The notes beneath the pieces were generated by a model. It did not search any database. It was not told where the DNA came from and saw only the letters and a program-made list of their open reading frames with translations. A stretch of DNA of 64,000 bases from Liriodendron chinense (lineage: Eukaryota > Streptophyta > Magnoliopsida > Magnoliales > Magnoliaceae). Shown here one piece after another: positions 44,646-56,466 of the stretch. The stretch's first letter is position 1. Each line of letters starts with the position of its first letter. The DNA lies in contig ML058433.1 in assembly GCA_003013855.2 (NCBI GenBank), positions 3,285,966 through 3,349,965 of the forward strand, read 5' to 3'. The position numbers were made by a program, and so were the translations under genes.

Positions 44646-45649
44646 CATGAGTTTTGTAAAACGTGTGAGCCTTGTCAAAAATTGGGAGGAATATTTCGTA
44701 GAAATATGATGCCACTCAATCCCATCTTACCATTCAAAATTTTTTATTGTTGGGGCATCGATTTCATGGGTCCATTCCTATCTTCTTTTGAAAATTTATA
44801 TATTTTGCTTGTCGTCGATTATGTTTCAAAATGGGTCGAGGCGATTCCATGCTAGAACAATGACCATAAAACAGTCATTCGTTTCTTAAAAGAAAATATC
44901 GTTTCCCGGTTTGGAACACCTCGAGTCATTATAAGCGATGGAGGATCTCTTTTTTGTAACCGCCCGTTTGAAGCTTTAATGAGGAAATATGGCTAAATCA
45001 CAAGGTGAGCACTCCCTATCACCCACAAACAAGTGAACAAGATGAAATATCCAACAGGGAAATTAAATATATTTTGGAGAAAACAGTGAACCCCGATTGC
45101 AAAGATTGGTCACTTCAACTTACCGATGCACTCTGAGCTTACCGTACCGCTTTCAAGATCCCCACTGGAATGTCTCCCTATAGACTTGTCTATGGGAAAG
45201 CTTGTCACTTGCCCGTTGAATTGGAACATAGGGCATATTGGGCGATAAAGAAGATGGATTTTGATTCTGACAAAGCAAGCTTGTTGCGCAAACTTCAATT
45301 GAATGAACTTGCGGAACTTCGGAACAAGGCATATGAAAATGCGAGAATTTACAAAGACAAGACGAAGGTGTTCCATGATAAGAACATCCTTCGTAAGACC
45401 TTCACAATTAATCAAAAGGCCCTTATGTATAATTCTCAGCTACATTTATTTCTAGGGAAATTGAAGTCTCGATGGACTGGTCCTTTCATTGTGAAAATTG
45501 TTTATCCATATGGGACTGTCGAGTTGTTGAATCTAAGGAATGGTAATATCTTTAAAGTAAATGGTTAGCGATTAAAGCCGTTCTTTGAGAATTTTTCTTC
45601 AGAAGGTATGTCCATACCTCTAACTGATCCTGTGTATTAGGGTATTTGA
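44646..45649 (+). pseudogene. Integrase fragment in the mosaic element
   Basis: HEFCKTCEPCQKLGGIFRRN gives the end of the zinc-binding domain. The core follows with GIDFMGPFLSSFENLYILLV, the second Asp in VIISDGGSFFCNRPFEAL, and an altered third motif, where GQAEISNREIK reads EQDEISNREIK. Stops and frameshifts occur (about 44993, 45135, 45567). The C-terminal half is best preserved: ELEHRAYWAIKKMDFDSDKA to RWTGPFIVKIVYPYGTVELL. It is closest in style to element 2. Confidence 0.88.
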
Positions 45650-46789
45650 TCTCCTAGTCTGATGAAGGTATAGAGTAGTTAGGATTAGGATTTTGTTGCT
45701 TTTGGTTTGCTTTTTCATAGGTTTGTTTGAAAGAAGTAGAATTCCAGTTTTTGTTCTCTTAAGTACTCTCATTCCTCACTCCCTTTATTTTATAATTGCT
45801 CTCATATTTTGCTTATTGCATATCTTTTACATTGAGGACAATACAAGATTTGGTTGGGGGGTGTTAGATCACTAGGATGAATCTAGTGTTTTGTAACATC
45901 TCAAGCAATATGAAAAACATTTTTCAGATTTTTTTCTACAAATTCAAACCTCCATTGGAAATCTTTGTTTATATGCATTCGGGACGATGTAAGTACAAGA
46001 AAAAGAGAGGCGAAGTGAGTGATGTTAAATACTTTGAACAATCTCTCAGGTACTAGTCTTAAATGTGAATTCCCCCTATTTTTATTATTGATAGAAATTT
46101 TAAACACATTTACACCTAGTTCACATTATACAATTTTCATGCTTTGAAAGGATCATTAGAATTGTGGATTAGCTAGGTTTAGGATTTGAGGTGTTGAGGA
46201 ACCAAGCCGGGGTACTTTGTCCATCCTTGTCCATGGGAAAATAACGAAAGATATGGATTTCTAAAAATCCTATCTAATGTGTGTAAAAAGGAAAGGAAGG
46301 ATGAAAATATAGGAATGATTGAAAATATGGTGGAAAATTTCGAAAAGGGCTACCTATTACCAATCGGGAGATGGTTTACCCGTAACCAAAGCCGGAAATG
46401 GGAAGTAGTATGAAAGTCGTCGGAAGGACGGTAAGGCAAATTCCTGTCATAGGCTTGTTGTTGATCTATACACCCTAAATCCATGCTTTAACTGATTTAT
46501 GAAGAAGATAATCCTGGAAATCCATGAGATGAGCATTCACTGAGCACACTAGGTTAACTTCTTTGAATCGTTCTATTTATCAATCAATCAGCAGGAATTA
46601 CATATGAGCACTTCTTATGTTCTGAGAGATTGAAGGTTTCAACATCTATCAATAAGTATTTTCGATTTTTGCACTTGCACGTCATGGAGTGTATAGAAGA
46701 CGAGTTTCTGAAGGAGAGTTGAGTTTTGAAGAATGAAATTTGTTTCACGCATGTTTTGCTCGAGACTAGCAAAATGCTTGTTGGGGGTA
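45650..46789 (+). other. 3' non-coding region of the mosaic element
   Basis: Internal G-rich tract at about 45850-45863, the CCGTC-...-GACGG-like stem near 46417-46433 (one changed base), and the terminal polypurine tract at 46778-46789. No ORF of interest. Confidence 0.78.
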
Positions 46790-48358
46790 TGTTAAGCTCT
46801 TAAATGTGTATATTCTAACCCCATTTCATCACTAACTATGCTTGAAATACATGATTAAAGACCCGACTAATGCACGGTTTTGTGGTTGTAGAAATGAGAG
46901 AGAGAATTCATCAATTGAAGGCTTAGAGATGCTGTTTACAAGCATTGAAGATTAAAAGACCAAGCGCCAAAGGCTGGAAGAAAGAAAGCAAAGGAGAGAA
47001 GAAGGAAGTGCAGAAAATTACACTGAAGTCCGGTCGTCCGATCGGTCGTTCCTAGCCCAGGACTGGTCGTCCGACCAGTCTAAACACTTAATAGGAGGAC
47101 CCTGCTACCAAACATTGCTGGACCAATCACGACCGGTCGTTCGGCTGGTCGTCCACTACTCAGACCAGTCGTCGAATTAAAATTTGGGTTCAAATTTCCA
47201 GAAAACTCTCTGGACTGTTTTTGGCCTTTTGCGACCGATCATGCGACCGGTCGTCCACGAGCTTAGACTGGTCGTCCGACCAGTCTCTGCGTAACAGAGC
47301 TTCTTCTACAAGCTCCGAAATTTACTGCGCAAAGCGCAGTTTTTATGGATTTTTCTGCACATCTAAGGCCTCAAACCTATAAAAGGACTCCTTTAGCTCG
47401 TTCCTAAGACATCCTAGAAGAGAATTACTATGGTGGAAGGCACAGAAAGTCGGATCCAGAGTTCTACAACTCCTCCTAGTTTGTTCTTCTAGTTTTTATA
47501 TTTTTCTTAGTTGGTTTCATGTTTCCTTGGATCATGAAAGGCTAAACCTCTTAACTAGGGCTAAGAGGTGAAGCTTGTAGTGAATCTAAGATGTTTTAAT
47601 TCGTTTGTTTTGGTTTCAAGTTGGATTATTAGTGAAGAACAATGGTTTGAAATTTGAATAAAGTTCTAAGTATTCTTTCTTAGTCTTATGATGACTCATA
47701 GATGTTTAGAAGAATTGCTTGAGTTCTTAATCATTTTGAATGGTTCTAGACCTGTATGCTCCGAGGAATCGGATTCAATACGCTTTAGACCTTGGAATCT
47801 TATGTGAGAATTTTTAACCAAAGTTCTATTTTTCTAAATTTCTGAGTTATGTGTGATTTTGTAAGTGACTTGAATGAAGTTCAAATCATGATCTAGTTAT
47901 GCTTTGTGACAGAGTTTAATGATGATTATGATTATGATTTTAATCTATTGGAACTAGGATTGACCTATGCAATTGAGTGTGCTCAAGTCCTAACTTGAAT
48001 TGAGGGAATCATGTATATGAATCACACATATGGCAGATTGTTTGTTATGACGGCCCTATCATCCGACTAGATAGGATTTGATTTCAATTCTAGTTGTGTA
48101 ATTACGAAACTACAGCGAATTAAGCATCAAGGATTGCTACAAGTAGATCCTTGAACCCCTAGTGCTCTTCTACATTGTTTACATTCACTTTTAGTTCAAA
48201 ATATCTATCTACATTCAATTCCAAAATCCTGTTTAGTTGGTTCTCAATTAGAAACCATTGGAAGTGTTTTGTGGGTTCCTACACAAGTCCCTGTGGATCG
48301 ACCTTGGTCTTACCGAGATTATTACTACATCGCAACCCTACACTTGGGGAAGTGAACA
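46790..48358 (+). repeat. Mosaic element 3' LTR, element 2 subfamily
   Basis: TGTTAAGCTCTTAAATGTG to GGGAAGTGAACA, 1569 bp. ACCGGTC-type palindromes lie at 47027-47290 and the TATA box at about 47379. It belongs to another LTR subfamily than the LTR at 42566, so the two are not a pair from one insertion. The right flank GTTGG does not match the left flank CGCTG of 41692. Confidence 0.92.
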
Positions 48359-49055
48359 GTTGGTAATAGGTAGCCCCTTTTGGAATTTTCCACCATATTT
48401 CCCATCATTCCCATATTTTCATCATTCCTTTCCTTTTTACATACATTAGATAGGATTTTTAGAAATCCAAATCTTTCGTTATTTTTCCCATGGACAAGGA
48501 TGGACAAAGTACCCGGCTTAGTTCCTCAACACCTTAAATCTAAGCCTAGCCAATCCACAAATCCACATAATCCTTTCAAACCATGAGAATTGTGTAACAT
48601 GAACTAGGTGCACAATTGTTCAAACATTCTATCGATCACATCAATAGGGGAATTCAAATTGAAAACTACCATATTATAAGTCCTTTAAGAGTTTCGAATC
48701 ATATTAATTCGTTTCTCATCCTTTCATACTTATGACATCCCAAGTGCATAGAAACAAAGTTTTCCAAAAGAGTTTTGAATTTTCAGAAAAATTGAAAATT
48801 TTCTACATAATTACTCAAAATGTCACAAAAGCTAGTAGATTCATCTAAGGAATCTCACCCCACAACCAAAATCCTACATTATCCTCAATGTAATAAGATA
48901 TGCAATATGCATGACATGAGAGTAATGAGATAAAATAAAGGAGAGTAAGAACGAGAGTACCTAGGGTAACAAGTTGATCAATTCAAGCATCTTCCATTGT
49001 CTCGATGAGACTTATTCAATCCTAATTGTAAAAAAATAAATCATAACCTACCTAC

Positions 49056-49778
49056 CTACCTTTGATTAGTCCGATCGACTACATGATCAAATTGGAGCAG
49101 GATCTTCATGAATTTCAATAAATTTCTCATGAGGACCATCCAAAGTCCTGCTCGACAGTAGACATGTGTGCTTGTCATCATTGAAGTCCAATCGTATTGT
49201 GCACCACATGCATGAAAGGAGGAGATAAGAGCAGCAAAAAGATATCTCCTCAAATTCTGATCTGGGTTATGATTGATTAAAAACGGGTCCTCCCAATTAG
49301 AATTATCAATGGGCTGAAGGACCCATGATGGTGGAGAAACATTCATCAAGTTTTCATTGGTTAAAGTTGTCTCCTCTACAATTTTAAAATTGCATGGTGC
49401 TTCCACAAACAATGGTAAAGAGTGTAAATTAGTGGAATGTGGTTCTTCAGGCACCGACACCCTGTCTAACAAACTATCCAACTCCTTAATCATCTCATCA
49501 ACAAGATCATAAGAGTGTGCTAAGCATTCGTCTAGGAAATCGAGATAGTCGGATAAAGGGTCCTCGTCCTTCCTTACTGATTGAAGAAATTTTATTTCAA
49601 TAGCAAGGAATTCCTCCTCTATAGAGAGGAGGTCTTCTAAGGAAAATTCTTCAGATTTAGTGGGAAGCACATCATCTAACATTGGTTGATCTTTTAAAAT
49701 TTTAGATTGTGTCACCTCATCATCCAAAGAAACAGAATTTTCAGTCAAAGGGAGGTCTTCCACAATAGAATTTGTCAT
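49056..49778 (-). CDS. Element 7 acidic ORF of unknown function
   Basis: An uninterrupted frame of 240 codons, rich in Glu, Asp and Leu (KSEEFSLEDLLSIEEEFLAI, DYLDFLDECLAHSYDLVDEM), with likely helical stretches. The end (RAGLWMVLMRNLLKFMKILL) parallels element 1 near 5020-5080. The preceding acidic sequence at 49800-50200 is in another frame, so this may be the C-terminal part of a longer ORF that has been frameshifted. No known domain is recognised. It may be specific to pol-less members of this group. Confidence 0.55.
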   Translation of the reverse strand: MTNSIVEDLPLTENSVSLDDEVTQSKILKDQPMLDDVLPTKSEEFSLEDLLSIEEEFLAIEIKFLQSVRKDEDPLSDYLDFLDECLAHSYDLVDEMIKELDSLLDRVSVPEEPHSTNLHSLPLFVEAPCNFKIVEETTLTNENLMNVSPPSWVLQPIDNSNWEDPFLINHNPDQNLRRYLFAALISSFHACGAQYDWTSMMTSTHVYCRAGLWMVLMRNLLKFMKILLQFDHVVDRTNQR

Positions 49779-49799
49779 GTGTTGTTGGTGGAAGGACTA

Positions 49800-50773
49800 A
49801 AAAAGATCGACTTCAGCCATCTCTCTAGCATGCATATCCTCTAGAGACTCATACTCATTATGCCCTTGGGAAAAAGAACCATAAGTTCATAAGCATCCAC
49901 CGAACCCTCATTATAAGTAACCCCACTATCACTTTCAAATTTTATGGATTCCTCGGGTTCGTTAACCGTCATTGAAATCTCTTCATCATTAAATTCAAAA
50001 CATCCAAAAAAGATAGTGGACTCACCATAATTAATAATGGCATTGGGATCATCGAGATCAATCTCCTCTAAAAGTCTATTTATTAAATCCGAAGAAAGTG
50101 TGACTTGGGTAGCCCCATCCTCCTCATTAGAGGAGATTGATTCAATGCACCCAATTTCGGTCTCAACGTCTTCACAAGATGGCGAGTAGGCTTGATTTGA
50201 TTGTTCATCTACATACTCTTTTCATATTTCCTAAAGTATTTTTGTATACATGTCATCACAAGAGGAAGACGTTTTAGGGTAATTGTTAATAATTTCGGTT
50301 GGTTCTTCCCTTGAACAAGGAGAATGGTGGTTTCCTTAATTAAAACCGTACGCATTGTAGGATGAAGAGTTATATGATGGTTGATAGGCATATTCATACA
50401 AGTGATCACGCATTGTCTTAACCGGTTGGCCATTATTCACCCATTCCTTTTGTTGTTGCACATCTCCTACTATAACCGGTGGAACACTCATATTATTTTC
50501 AATCCAGTAATCACGTAATGTTTTCCCCGTACGATCATTATTCGATTTTGCTTCGTTCCGGTATTCCCCCATCATCTTACGTCATGTCTCAATATGTGTA
50601 TTGCTTTCATTAATGTAATCACAATACGTCTTACGTGGGGGGGTAGTGGAGGTTCTTTGAATCTTAGAGAAATACTCATGCTTGGAGGGATCCCAATCAC
50701 AATGAGTTCGGGTCCCCCAATCCGACTCATCCTCCAAAAGGTACTTGTATGCACCATTCGTCCAATTATACAT
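49800..50773 (-). pseudogene. Element 7 ORF with doubled gag-like RDY motif, broken
   Basis: It starts at the ATG at 50773 (MYNWTNGAYKYLLEDESDWG) where gag starts in the autonomous relatives. One in-frame TGA (about 50582), one TAA (50336) and later frame changes break it. Two segments, KTLRDYWIENNMSVPPVIV and VKTMRDHLYEYAYQPSYN, resemble the gag N-terminal motif LRDYLQPAR...PSCVVLP, but no capsid core or zinc knuckle follows. The downstream part is acidic (IGCIESISSNEEDGATQVTL, LLEEIDLDDPNAIINYGEST). I do not recognise the protein. It may derive from a gag N-terminus or may be an unrelated coding module. Confidence 0.55.
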
Positions 50774-51008
50774 GATGAAATATTAAGGAATTGGAAACTA
50801 CCCTAATCTAGAAGAAAGAATAAAAAAGAAGGGAGATGGAGAGATGTTACCCAATAGAGTGAGATCTATGTCAACAACAATGTCCTACAAAATCAAACAA
50901 AAAATTGTTAGTAATCTAGAAAAAAATCCTACTTCTAAAAAAACTGAAAATCCTACTTAACAAAGACTATTCTATAGCTACTAGAACAATTAGAACCGTT
51001 TAACCTTT

Positions 51009-51026
51009 TCCCCATCAATGCCACCA
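51009..51026 (-). other. Element 7 primer binding site, degraded
   Basis: Minus strand TGGTGGCATTGATGGGGA in the expected place 6 nt from the LTR, with several C-to-T-type changes from the tRNA-Asp complement. Confidence 0.75.
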
Positions 51027-51032
51027 AAAACA

Positions 51033-51060
51033 TGTTCGCTCGCCTCAAGTGCAAGGCTGC
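51033..51060 (-). repeat. Element 7 5' LTR, last 28 bases
   Basis: TGTTCGCTCGCCTCAAGTGC on the plus strand is the reversed U5 end. The LTR continues at 62713 (GATGTAGTAATTATTC) after element 8 and its duplicated GCTGC/ACTGC. Confidence 0.9.
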
Positions 51061-52406
51061 TGTTGAACCTCCAATTTATACATAATGTAGCCCACTACGT
51101 CACATTATATGCATGGTTTGAATCTTTAAAAGGCCCATCTAAGGCATGTTTTGTGATTGTAGGAATGAAAGCAGACTTCACCCAATTGGAGACCAAAAGG
51201 GTCCACTTAGAGCCATTGAATGAAGATTGAATGAGGACCCAAAGAAGAAGAAATCAAGTAAAAGAGAGAAGAGGAAAGGAAGAAAATCTGGAAAAATAAG
51301 GGTCCGACCGGTCATGACCAGTCAGCCAAGGAAGCCAGACTAGTCAAAACCGGTCGACCACACTACTGCCCATCTTTGGAAGTCCCTGGAGTAAGGACCA
51401 GATTGGTCCGACTGGTCAAGACCGGTCATCCACCCCCTGTGCACGCTGAACCTCTAACAAGATCAGTCCAACCGGTCGTGACCGGTCGGCCATGCCTAAA
51501 ACAGCAATATTCTATTTCGGGCTCCGAAATTCTCTGCACAAGTGCGTATCCTTACGCAAAGTCTGAAAGATTCCTACGCAAGAGAGCTTCCCCACTATAA
51601 AAGGACACATAGGGTCTGTTCCTAGGGCATCATAGAAGCTAAGGAACTTCGTGGGAGAGGAAGGAAGCCGTCGTGGAGCGTTTGCAACCCTCCAAACTCC
51701 AGGTTTTTATGTTTTCTAGTTTTCTTTTATGAGTTCTAGTTGTAGTATAACAATGCTTGGTTAGAATCTCTCAGCTAAGGCTGAGAGGTGAAGCTTGTAG
51801 CCAATTTCATGTCTGATTTAGTTTAATTCAAGTAGCTTTACTTCAAGTTCGAATTTTGAATGTTCTAGTTCTTAAAGTTGATATTTTTAGAAGTTTTATG
51901 AGAGTTCATGTGCTCTGGACATGGATTCCTTGCAATTCTCTGAGATTATCATGTTTTGCTTGATTAGATTCGAATTATGGTAACCCTTGAGCATGCCATA
52001 GTCCATAGGCATGTCTGTTACTCCGAAGGCTATGATTTCCAATTCTACATGTGGTTGAATGGGACTAGAACTTGGAAGTTCAACTTAAGCGAGATTGAAT
52101 GTGCTTTAATGCTTTATTTTCCAACTAGATGAGAGATAGGACTTCACATATAGTTGAGTTTTATGCTTGAATTAATTAGATTGACATGGGATTACTACAA
52201 GTGGATCCTTGAAAGCCTTAGTGCGTTTAATTACTGTTTTTCTTAAGTTACTGTTTTAGCATAATTATCTCAATTGAACCTCTAAATTGTTGCAATCCTA
52301 GTTGCCAGAATAATCTAGAAGTTGTTCTCTAATTCCCCGTGGATCGACCTCGGTCTTATCGAGATTTATTACTACATCGCAGCCTTACACTTGAGGCGAG
52401 CGAACA
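51061..52406 (+). repeat. Element 8 5' LTR
   Basis: TGTTGAACCTCC to GCGAGCGAACA, 1346 bp. Palindromes GACCGGTCATGACCAGTC and relatives at 51302-51500, TATA box about 51596, stem-loop about 51765-51784. Confidence 0.95.
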
Positions 52407-52412
52407 AGTTTT

Positions 52413-52430
52413 TGACGCCACTGCCGAGGA
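52413..52430 (+). other. Element 8 primer binding site
   Basis: TGACGCCACTGCCGAGGA, a mutated tRNA-Asp complement (four differences). Confidence 0.85.
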
Positions 52431-52673
52431 ATTGAGATAACGGTTCTAAATTGTTTTAGTGGCTATAGAGTAGAAGTAGTTAGGTTCTATTGTTTTCTTA
52501 GGATTAGTTTTTTCTGAATTCTAGAACTCACAAAGTTTGTTTTGTTTTGTAGGAAGTTATTCTAATTCAAGCAAATCAGTACTATCCTTCCAACTTGAAC
52601 TCTTTTTAGTTTTTGGTTTTCATTTTCAGATTTTAGGATTTAGGATTAGTTTAGATTTTGGATTTTGTGGTTT

Positions 52674-52824
52674 ATGTCCCGTTGGGAACGTGACCACTCC
52701 AATCGTCTCCAATCCAAAGGTGGTTTCGTTGGACCACTCTCTGTTCATAGACGAGTCCAAAAATCTGTAGAACATTGTGATAGTTTGGGGCGTATGGATC
52801 AAACGCCTTTAAGGAATCCTCCCC

Positions 52825-52861
<37 letters not shown>

Positions 52862-54513
52862 ACTCCAACAACAAATGCAAATCAAGAGGGAGTAGGAGAG
52901 AATGAGGTACATAATGTTCCTCCAATGAGATCATTACGGGACGACCTACAACCGGCCCGTGCAACTACACCCTCATGCGTGGTCTTACTACCAACCGGGG
53001 GGAATATTGATATAAAGCCAGGTGTAATTCAACTTATACCAAAGTTCCATGGGCTAGACTCTGACAGCACATATTTGCACTTAAAGAAATTTGAAGAAGT
53101 GGTGGCTACCTTGCAATACACTAATGTTTCGGAAGATACCATTAAACTTAAACTCTTTCCCTTTTCATTGAAAGAAAGGGCCAAGACTTGGTTTCACTCT
53201 CTTAGACCACACTCGATAGGGTCATGGAACGAGATGACCCGGGAATTCTTGAAAAAGTTCTTCCCGGCTCATAAAACGAACACCCTTCGAAGAGCCATAA
53301 TGAATTTTTCGGCTAAAGAGGGTGAATCTTTCTTCCAATGTTGGAAAAGGTTTAAGGACCTCCTACTTGCTTGCCCACATCATTGTTATGAAAGTTGGCG
53401 AATCATAAACTTCTTCAATGATGGATTAAGTTCCAATATGAGCCAATTCGTAGAGATGATGTGCAACGGCGAGTTCATGAGCAAAAATCCAGATGAAGCT
53501 TGGAGTTATTTGGATATGTTGGCCGAGAATGCCCAATCTTGGGATACCTAGGACAAATCTAATAACCCCAAGCCTCCTCAGAAAAAGAGAAAGGAGGGAT
53601 CTATGTCCTCAAGGAGGAAGACGATGTGAATGCAAGGTTAGCCAACATCACAAGGAAGATCGAAGCCATGGAACTTAGTAAGAGTGGAGTTTCAAAGTCC
53701 AATGAAGCTATTAAGACCATATGTGGAATTTGTTTCACCAATTTACACGTTCCGCAAGATTGTCCTACAATTCCTGCGTTTCAAGAGGTGTTACATGAAT
53801 ACTCAAATGCCACATATGGTTATCAACGGCCTTTCAATGGACCGGTGGGTAACACGTACAATTCTACTTGGAAGAACCACCCAAATTTTAGTTGGAAGAA
53901 TGCGCCCATAGGCAATCCTACCAACTCTCAAGGAGGGCTGCCCATGCAAAATATGGCCCCACCTCAATTCTCAATGGAGGATACTTTAAAAGCGTTTATA
54001 TAAGGGCAAACACAGATTAATCAAATGAATCAGCAAATGTTCCAAGAGCTTAAAGTCTCGGTTGATGAGATTAAGGGATGCTTAAATGCTAGGGAAGGGA
54101 CCTTTCCGGCCCAACCTCAGCCCAATCTAAAGCAAGTACATGAAGTAAGCATTCCTGATCCCTTCAACCAACATATGGAGCAAGCCAAATCTATCACCAC
54201 TCTTAGAAGTGGTAAACAAATTGACAAATCTATTCCGGTGAAGGCCGACAAGCCTAATGATCCGGTAAATTCTGAGGATGAGGACAGATCCAACTTAGCC
54301 CCACAAGAAAAGGAATGCATTTATAAGCCCGTAGCACCATTCCCTTCGAGATTGGTTGTTCCAAAATCTCTTCCAAACTCTCATGATATTTTAGAGATTT
54401 TCAGACAAGTCAAGATAAACATTCCCTTACTTGATGCCATCAAACAAATCCCCTCTTATGCCAAGTTTCTAAAGGACCTACGCACAACTAAACACAAATA
54501 TAATGTGCAATAA
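52674..54513 (+). pseudogene. gag: Element 8 gag, broken
   Basis: The ATG at 52674 starts MSRWERDHSNRLQSKGG. A 36-base C run (52826-52861) disrupts the linker frame. The capsid (52925-53551) is intact: LRDDLQPARATTPSCVVLLP, KFHGLDSDSTYLHLKKFEEV, FFQCWKRFKDLLLACPHHCY. A TAG at 53549 and a lost base near 53578 follow. The zinc knuckle CGICFTNLHVPQDC keeps CX2CX4HX4C. A TAA at 54001 and the final stop at 54511 close the region, in which SVDEIKGCLNAREG and AKSITTLRSGKQIDKSI are readable. Confidence 0.92.
52826..52861. repeat. Poly-C tract in gag linker
   Basis: 36 consecutive C at the same codons as the run in element 5. Poly-Pro and poly-Gly frames on the two strands here are by-products. Confidence 0.9.
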
Positions 54514-55200
54514 AAGGCCTTCTTAAATGAGCAAGTGAGTGCCATTCTCACTCAAAAGACCCCCCAAAATTCAAAGATCCCTGTAGTCCCACAATCTCAT
54601 GTATCATTGGAAACTACCGGATTAAGCGTGCATTGCTAGATTTGGGGGCAAGTGTAAACTTGATCCCGTACTCGGTATATGAGCAATTGAGTCTTGGTGA
54701 ATTAAAACCTACCAAAACCACATTGCAACTCGCTAATAGATCCATCCGTATACCGAGAGGGATAGTTGAGGATGTTCTAGTCCAAGTTGACAAATTCTAC
54801 TACCCGGTAGATTTTATCGTCTTATACACACAACAGGTTCTAGATGCTAGCACTCAAATACAGGTGATTTTAGGCCGCCCGTTCCTTGCTACTTCAAATG
54901 CAATCATCAATTGCCGGAACGGGGTAATGCAATTATCCTTTGGGAACATGACATTAGAGGTGAATGTGTTCCACTTGGGCAAAAGGCATAGGAATGTTGA
55001 TGACGACGAGCTCTTCGAGGTAAACATGCTCGAATCTTTTGAAGAAGAAGAGCTCCTCCAACTTGAACTACTAGAAAGCTTGGAGACATGCTTGGCACAT
55101 TTTGAGGATTCCAAAGACCCCATCATAGGTGAAATTGTGCAAGCATTGAATATTGAGAGACCGGTAATTTGTACTAGCCGGTGGAGGCCCCATTTTGAAA
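54514..55200 (+). pseudogene. Element 8 aspartic protease and linker, broken
   Basis: MLDLGASVNLIPYSVYEQLS (active site D-L-G-A) and VILGRPFLATSNAIINCRNG are present in one frame from 54633. A base is missing in a C run near 54560-54566 just upstream. The linker DDDELFEVNMLESFEEEELL is acidic and leads into reverse transcriptase at RPHFERLPPTTSRPLPSNIK. Confidence 0.9.
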
Positions 55201-56119
55201 GATTACCACCAACCACATCAAGGCCTCTACCATCTAATATCAAACCATCAAAGCTTGACCTTAAACCATTGCCATCCGAGCTTAAATATGTATACTTGGG
55301 TCAAGAAGAAACATTCCCAGTTGTCATTGCCTCTCACCTAGGGAAAGACAAGAGCTCAAGTTGATTGAGCTACTCAAAGAACATAGGGGAGCCATAGGTT
55401 GGACAATAACGGATCTCAAAGGGATAGATTCTTCGGTTTGTACTCACCGTATACACCTCGAAGAAAATGCAAAAATGACTAGACAACCTCAAAGAAGGCT
55501 AAATCCAAACATGATGGAGGTTGTCAAAGCTGATGTGTTAAAGTTACTAGACGTGGGTATCATCTACCCCATCTCGGATAGCTAATGGGTGAGTCCTACT
55601 CAAGTTGTCCCTAAGAAATCCGGTATTACCATCATAGAAAACGCCAACAACGAACTTATACTGACTAGAGTAACCACCGGTTGGCGAATGTGCATTGATT
55701 ATAGGAAGCTCAACACGGTCACTAGGAAGGACCACTTCCCTCTCCCATTCATGGATCAAATTTTGGAGAGGTTAGCAGTTCATTCCTATTATTGCTTCCT
55801 AAATGGCTATTCCAGCTACAACCAAATTGAGATAGCCCCAGAGGACCAAGAGAAAACCACATTTATATGCCTATTTGGTACCTTCGCATACCGAAGAATG
55901 CCATTTGGGCTATGTAATGCACCCGCCACATTCCAACAATGCATGTTGAGTATTTTCTCGGACATGGTGGGTGAATTTCTTGAGGTGTTCATGGATGATT
56001 TTTTTAATTTTTTGTTGTACTTTTGATGAGTGCCTCAATCACTTGAAGTTGGTCTTGATGAGGTGTGAGGAGAAGAACCTTGTTTTAAACTGGAAAAAGT
56101 GTCATTTCATGGTACAAAG
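55201..56119 (+). pseudogene. Element 8 reverse transcriptase, first part
   Basis: LKLDLKPLPSELKYVYLGQE, then KEHRGAIGWTITDLKGIDSS, VLKLLDVGIIYPISDS (TAA at 55585), GWRMCIDYRKLNTVTRKDHF, RRMPFGLCNAPATFQQCML and VFMDDF. The two catalytic Asp residues are kept, but a T-run frameshift follows at once (about 55998-56010). A frameshift near 55350 separates the N-terminal part. The frame continues as ECLNHLKLVLMRCEEKNLVL to CHFMVQ and is cut by the solo LTR. Confidence 0.92.
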
Positions 56120-56466
56120 TGTTAGTGCACTTTTCCATGGCATACTAGTGCACCTTGTTTGTCAATCACTTACAGCAGTGAGTCTAGAGTCAGTTGAGCC
56201 CAATGAAGACGAAGACCGAAGACTCAAGATGGACCGGCTGCATCAAGAATGAAGATACAGGTAAATGAGATGCCTTGATGCCTTAACCTCCACCAAAACC
56301 TATCCCCTGTGTATCTTTGATGTCCTTGACCATATTTAGAACCATTTAGGCATCATAGATAGGCCCTAGGTGTCCCATTTGAACACCCCAACCTAGGACT
56401 AAATCCACAAGCTGAAGAAAGTAGAGATTCAGCATATGTGTTAGGGAACCAAGCTGATCCCAGGCA

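Larger units (their letters stand above)
48359..51060 (-). mobile_element. Element 7: non-autonomous Athila-like element, internal part
   Basis: On the minus strand: end of the 5' LTR (51060-51033), primer binding site, 5' leader with the usual TTTTGTAGGA motif, an unfamiliar ORF (50773-49800), a second acidic ORF (49778-49056), an internal G-rich tract (about 48870-48885) and part of the 3' non-coding region. No gag capsid, protease, polymerase or integrase is present. The 3' end is lost at 48359 against the mosaic element. The rest of the 5' LTR is at 62713-64000, beyond element 8. Confidence 0.82.

Noticed and set aside
46790..48358. Pairing the LTR at 42566 with that at 46790 as one normal insertion
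   Set aside because: The LTRs belong to different subfamilies and the flanks do not match, so they are not a pair.
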